In this document: in pieces, positions 7,201-8,296 of the stretch
Layout: the number at the start of each line of letters is the position of its first letter
Position numbering within the stretch: the stretch's first letter is position 1
Assembly: GCA_004552595.1 (NCBI GenBank)
Contig: SFNX01000134.1
Coordinates: 1 to 8,296, forward strand
Length of the DNA stretch: 8,296 nt
Origin: Lachnospiraceae bacterium
GTDB lineage: Bacteria; Bacillota; Clostridia; Lachnospirales; Lachnospiraceae
Direction of reading: 5' to 3'
Notes under the pieces: model-generated
Told to the model about the DNA's origin: nothing
What the model saw: only the letters and a program-made list of their open reading frames with translations
The model's database searches: none
Made by a program: the position numbers and the translations under genes

Positions 7201-8296
7201 GCGGTGAAATCGGAACAAATAAAGGTGACGGAACTGTTAATAAAAATGGTGCTGTCATGATAGACGACTGGTTTGGTGCTGTATTATATGACAAAGACGG
7301 AACAGTAAATCTTCAAAACTGTGATAACCAAAATCGCATTGAAAGAAAAGAGGTTGATAAAACTTCTGATGAGATTAAAGAATACTGGAACGGAGTTGCA
7401 AATAGCGTCATAGAATCATGTAGTTTGGCAACTAAAAAGATTATTGATGGTGTATATCAGGTTAAAGGACAGATTGTCGCAAACTACGATGAATGGTTTA
7501 AATCTGTTACCATTAATTCATGGGAAAAAGCATTTGATAGATTTATGACAGCATTAAATGACTGTGGGGCATTGCTTACCGGAAATACCGGTTTTCAGCC
7601 GGCACAGGATGGAAGCGGTGAAACAGGTAACTCTAATCTTGTAATAGTATCTCGTACGAGTGATAAAATAACTGTTTCAAATTGTCTCGGTAACTTAAAT
7701 CTGGGATTGCTACTTGCTCCTAATGCCGATATTGAAGTAGCAGGCAATAATATTACGGGTACACTGATAGGCAATAGTATTGTTAATAATGCTGAGTCGC
7801 ATACTAATATCAGAAGCGAGAAGATAACAGAAGAAGAAACAAAGAAAACCGGAGAATCAGTCACTGTTGAAGAGTATAAAGTAAACGCTAAGAAGAAGTT
7901 AGCAGAGATGGTTTGCACATTATCCGATCCAAAGGTTGTTGCAAACAGAGAGAAAACAGAAGTCAGCTCAACTGTTGATGCAAAAGGTCTTACATTCTCT
8001 GCAAGCATGGAATCATCAAAAAAGACACTTAATGTAAATGCTTTAAGTAAAACTGATACTATTACAGATAGTAAGTTTGAAAAGGCTAAAGAAGGTATTA
8101 AGAAAGAAACACTTGACTTTGAAAAGGAATTTAAGAAGAGTTCAAGTGAAAAGTTTGGAAGCAAGGTTACTTCTAAGACAACGATTACTAATAAAAAATC
8201 TGTTGTAATTCTTGGAAAGAAAGTGTCAGAGACTGGAACAAGAGTAGTGACACCGCCACCAACAACCCCACCGGTGACACCACCACCGACGACACC
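4199..8296 (+). CDS. Large secreted choice-of-anchor A surface protein, frameshifted after the signal peptide; 3' end outside window
   Basis: ATG 4199 has a GAGGG ribosome site (4187-4191) seven bases upstream and begins a 32-residue signal peptide. Its frame stops at TGA 4298-4300. The next frame is open from 4278 to the window end, giving 1333 mature codons from GAT 4296. Removing one base near 4293-4296 joins them as PVVGA|DDVDG, an ideal signal peptidase I site. In order come a Ser/Glu/Thr/Asn-rich acidic segment (4296 to about 5160), about nine degenerate repeats (5325-7061), a choice-of-anchor A domain (7116-7790), a Lys/Glu/Ser-rich stretch (about 7791-8245), and Pro-Thr nonapeptide repeats (from 8247). 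Long Thr-rich, repeat-bearing wall proteins of this design commonly act in adhesion or matrix contact; that role is inferred. The Pro-Thr linker suggests a sorting signal just outside the window, and the sortase next door is its likely anchoring enzyme. As written it is a disrupted gene; a sequencing error is also possible. Downstream in-frame starts (TTG 4287, GTG 4440, ATG 5187) would lack the signal peptide. Confidence 0.82.
5325..7061 (+). repeat. Array of about nine degenerate 50-69-residue repeats in the surface protein
   Basis: Units begin near 5325, 5526, 5730, 5928, 6108, 6297, 6492, 6702 and 6849. Each opens with a short motif of the type A-x-T-x-x-EF-x-x-x-L (DEFAKNHL, EEFLAEL, NEFVNAF, SDFEAEL, KSFKSEL, GEFEALI, EEYLKEK). 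An aromatic-valine strand (GWKIVK, GWTVLK, GWEFST, GWTIES, GWTVTK) is seen in several units, then D/N-G-x-T-T and a closing strand such as TYKFT, TYTFK or YEYSFK. This suggests a helix followed by a beta-meander. The first two complete units share a perfect 20-base stretch (5461-5480 and 5668-5687), 207 bases or 69 codons apart, a sign of tandem duplication; later units have diverged. I do not recognise the family. Confidence 0.7.
7116..7790 (+). other. Choice-of-anchor A (CAA) domain of the surface protein
   Basis: This segment of about 225 residues has the landmarks of the choice-of-anchor A domain, found on secreted proteins with varied C-terminal anchors and sometimes labelled collagen-binding. 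The start 'NASNYQAYTLISAGDAIIGCHENGGVYAGGEIG' matches the family's opening strand followed by a G-x-V-x-A-GG turn. The end 'LGLLLAPNADIEVAGNNITGTLIGNSIVN' matches the hallmark LLAPNA ... G-x-I-x-G-x-x-I-x-NS. Five cysteines occur between (in GCHE, NCDN, ESCS, DCGA, SNCL), which is unusual for an exported protein. The domain sits near the C-terminal anchor end of the chain. Confidence 0.75.
8247..8296 (+). repeat. Pro-Thr nonapeptide tandem repeat, cut by the window end
   Basis: A 27-base unit encoding V-T-P-P-P-T-T-P-P occurs at 8247-8273 and again from 8274 to the end. Such Pro-Thr tracts usually span the peptidoglycan just before an LPXTG-like motif, hydrophobic segment and positive tail. 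The number of copies is unknown because the window stops here. Short tandem units like this often vary in number between strains. Confidence 0.75.

Noticed and set aside
7595..8164. 189-codon open frame on the minus strand
   Set aside because: It lies wholly inside the long surface-protein frame, is Ser/Leu/Val-rich as expected from the complement of Thr/Lys/Glu codons, and has no ribosome site or recognisable domain. The same applies to other minus-strand frames at 4171-4660, 5885-6265 and 6485-6811.

Overview
The window looks like chromosome from an AT-rich, Gram-positive anaerobe of the Clostridia, most likely a Lachnospiraceae-type gut bacterium. The grounds are moderately low GC by eye, strong GGAGG-type ribosome sites, T-tailed terminators, a solo class B sortase and a large secreted Thr/Ser/Glu-rich surface protein ending in a Pro-Thr linker. 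This is an inference from gene content and style; no 16S or other marker gene is present.

Left part (1-2924) is housekeeping. A fragment of an RluA-family pseudouridine synthase runs leftward off the window edge. It diverges from holA (DNA polymerase III delta subunit, 187-1281), and the two share a compact back-to-back promoter built on a perfect inverted repeat. holA is followed after 54 bases by a DUF1653-domain protein (1336-1992), probably in the same transcript. That gene converges on a diacylglycerol-kinase-family lipid kinase (2007-2924, minus strand), and one hairpin holds both stop codons.

Right part (3075-8296) is a cell-surface module. A class B sortase (3075-4007) ends at a strong intrinsic terminator (4038-4067). 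A 131-base spacer with two dyad-symmetric sites follows. Then comes a very large secreted protein, at least 1365 residues and still open at the window end. It has a signal peptide, an acidic Ser/Thr-rich stretch, about nine degenerate 50-69-residue repeats with a conserved 'EF ... W-V-K ... Y-x-Y-x-F' pattern, a choice-of-anchor A (CAA) domain, a lysine-rich region, and a nine-residue Pro-Thr repeat of the kind that precedes a wall-sorting signal. The natural reading is that the sortase attaches this protein to peptidoglycan.

The most striking anomaly is a single-base frameshift exactly at the signal peptidase junction of the surface protein. The signal peptide frame hits TGA at 4298, while the whole 4-kb mature chain is open in the next frame. 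One base removed would join them as ...PVVGA|DDVDG. It could be a recent inactivating mutation, an on/off switch or a sequencing error. The most novel material is the uncharacterised repeat array of the surface protein and its pairing with a dedicated sortase.
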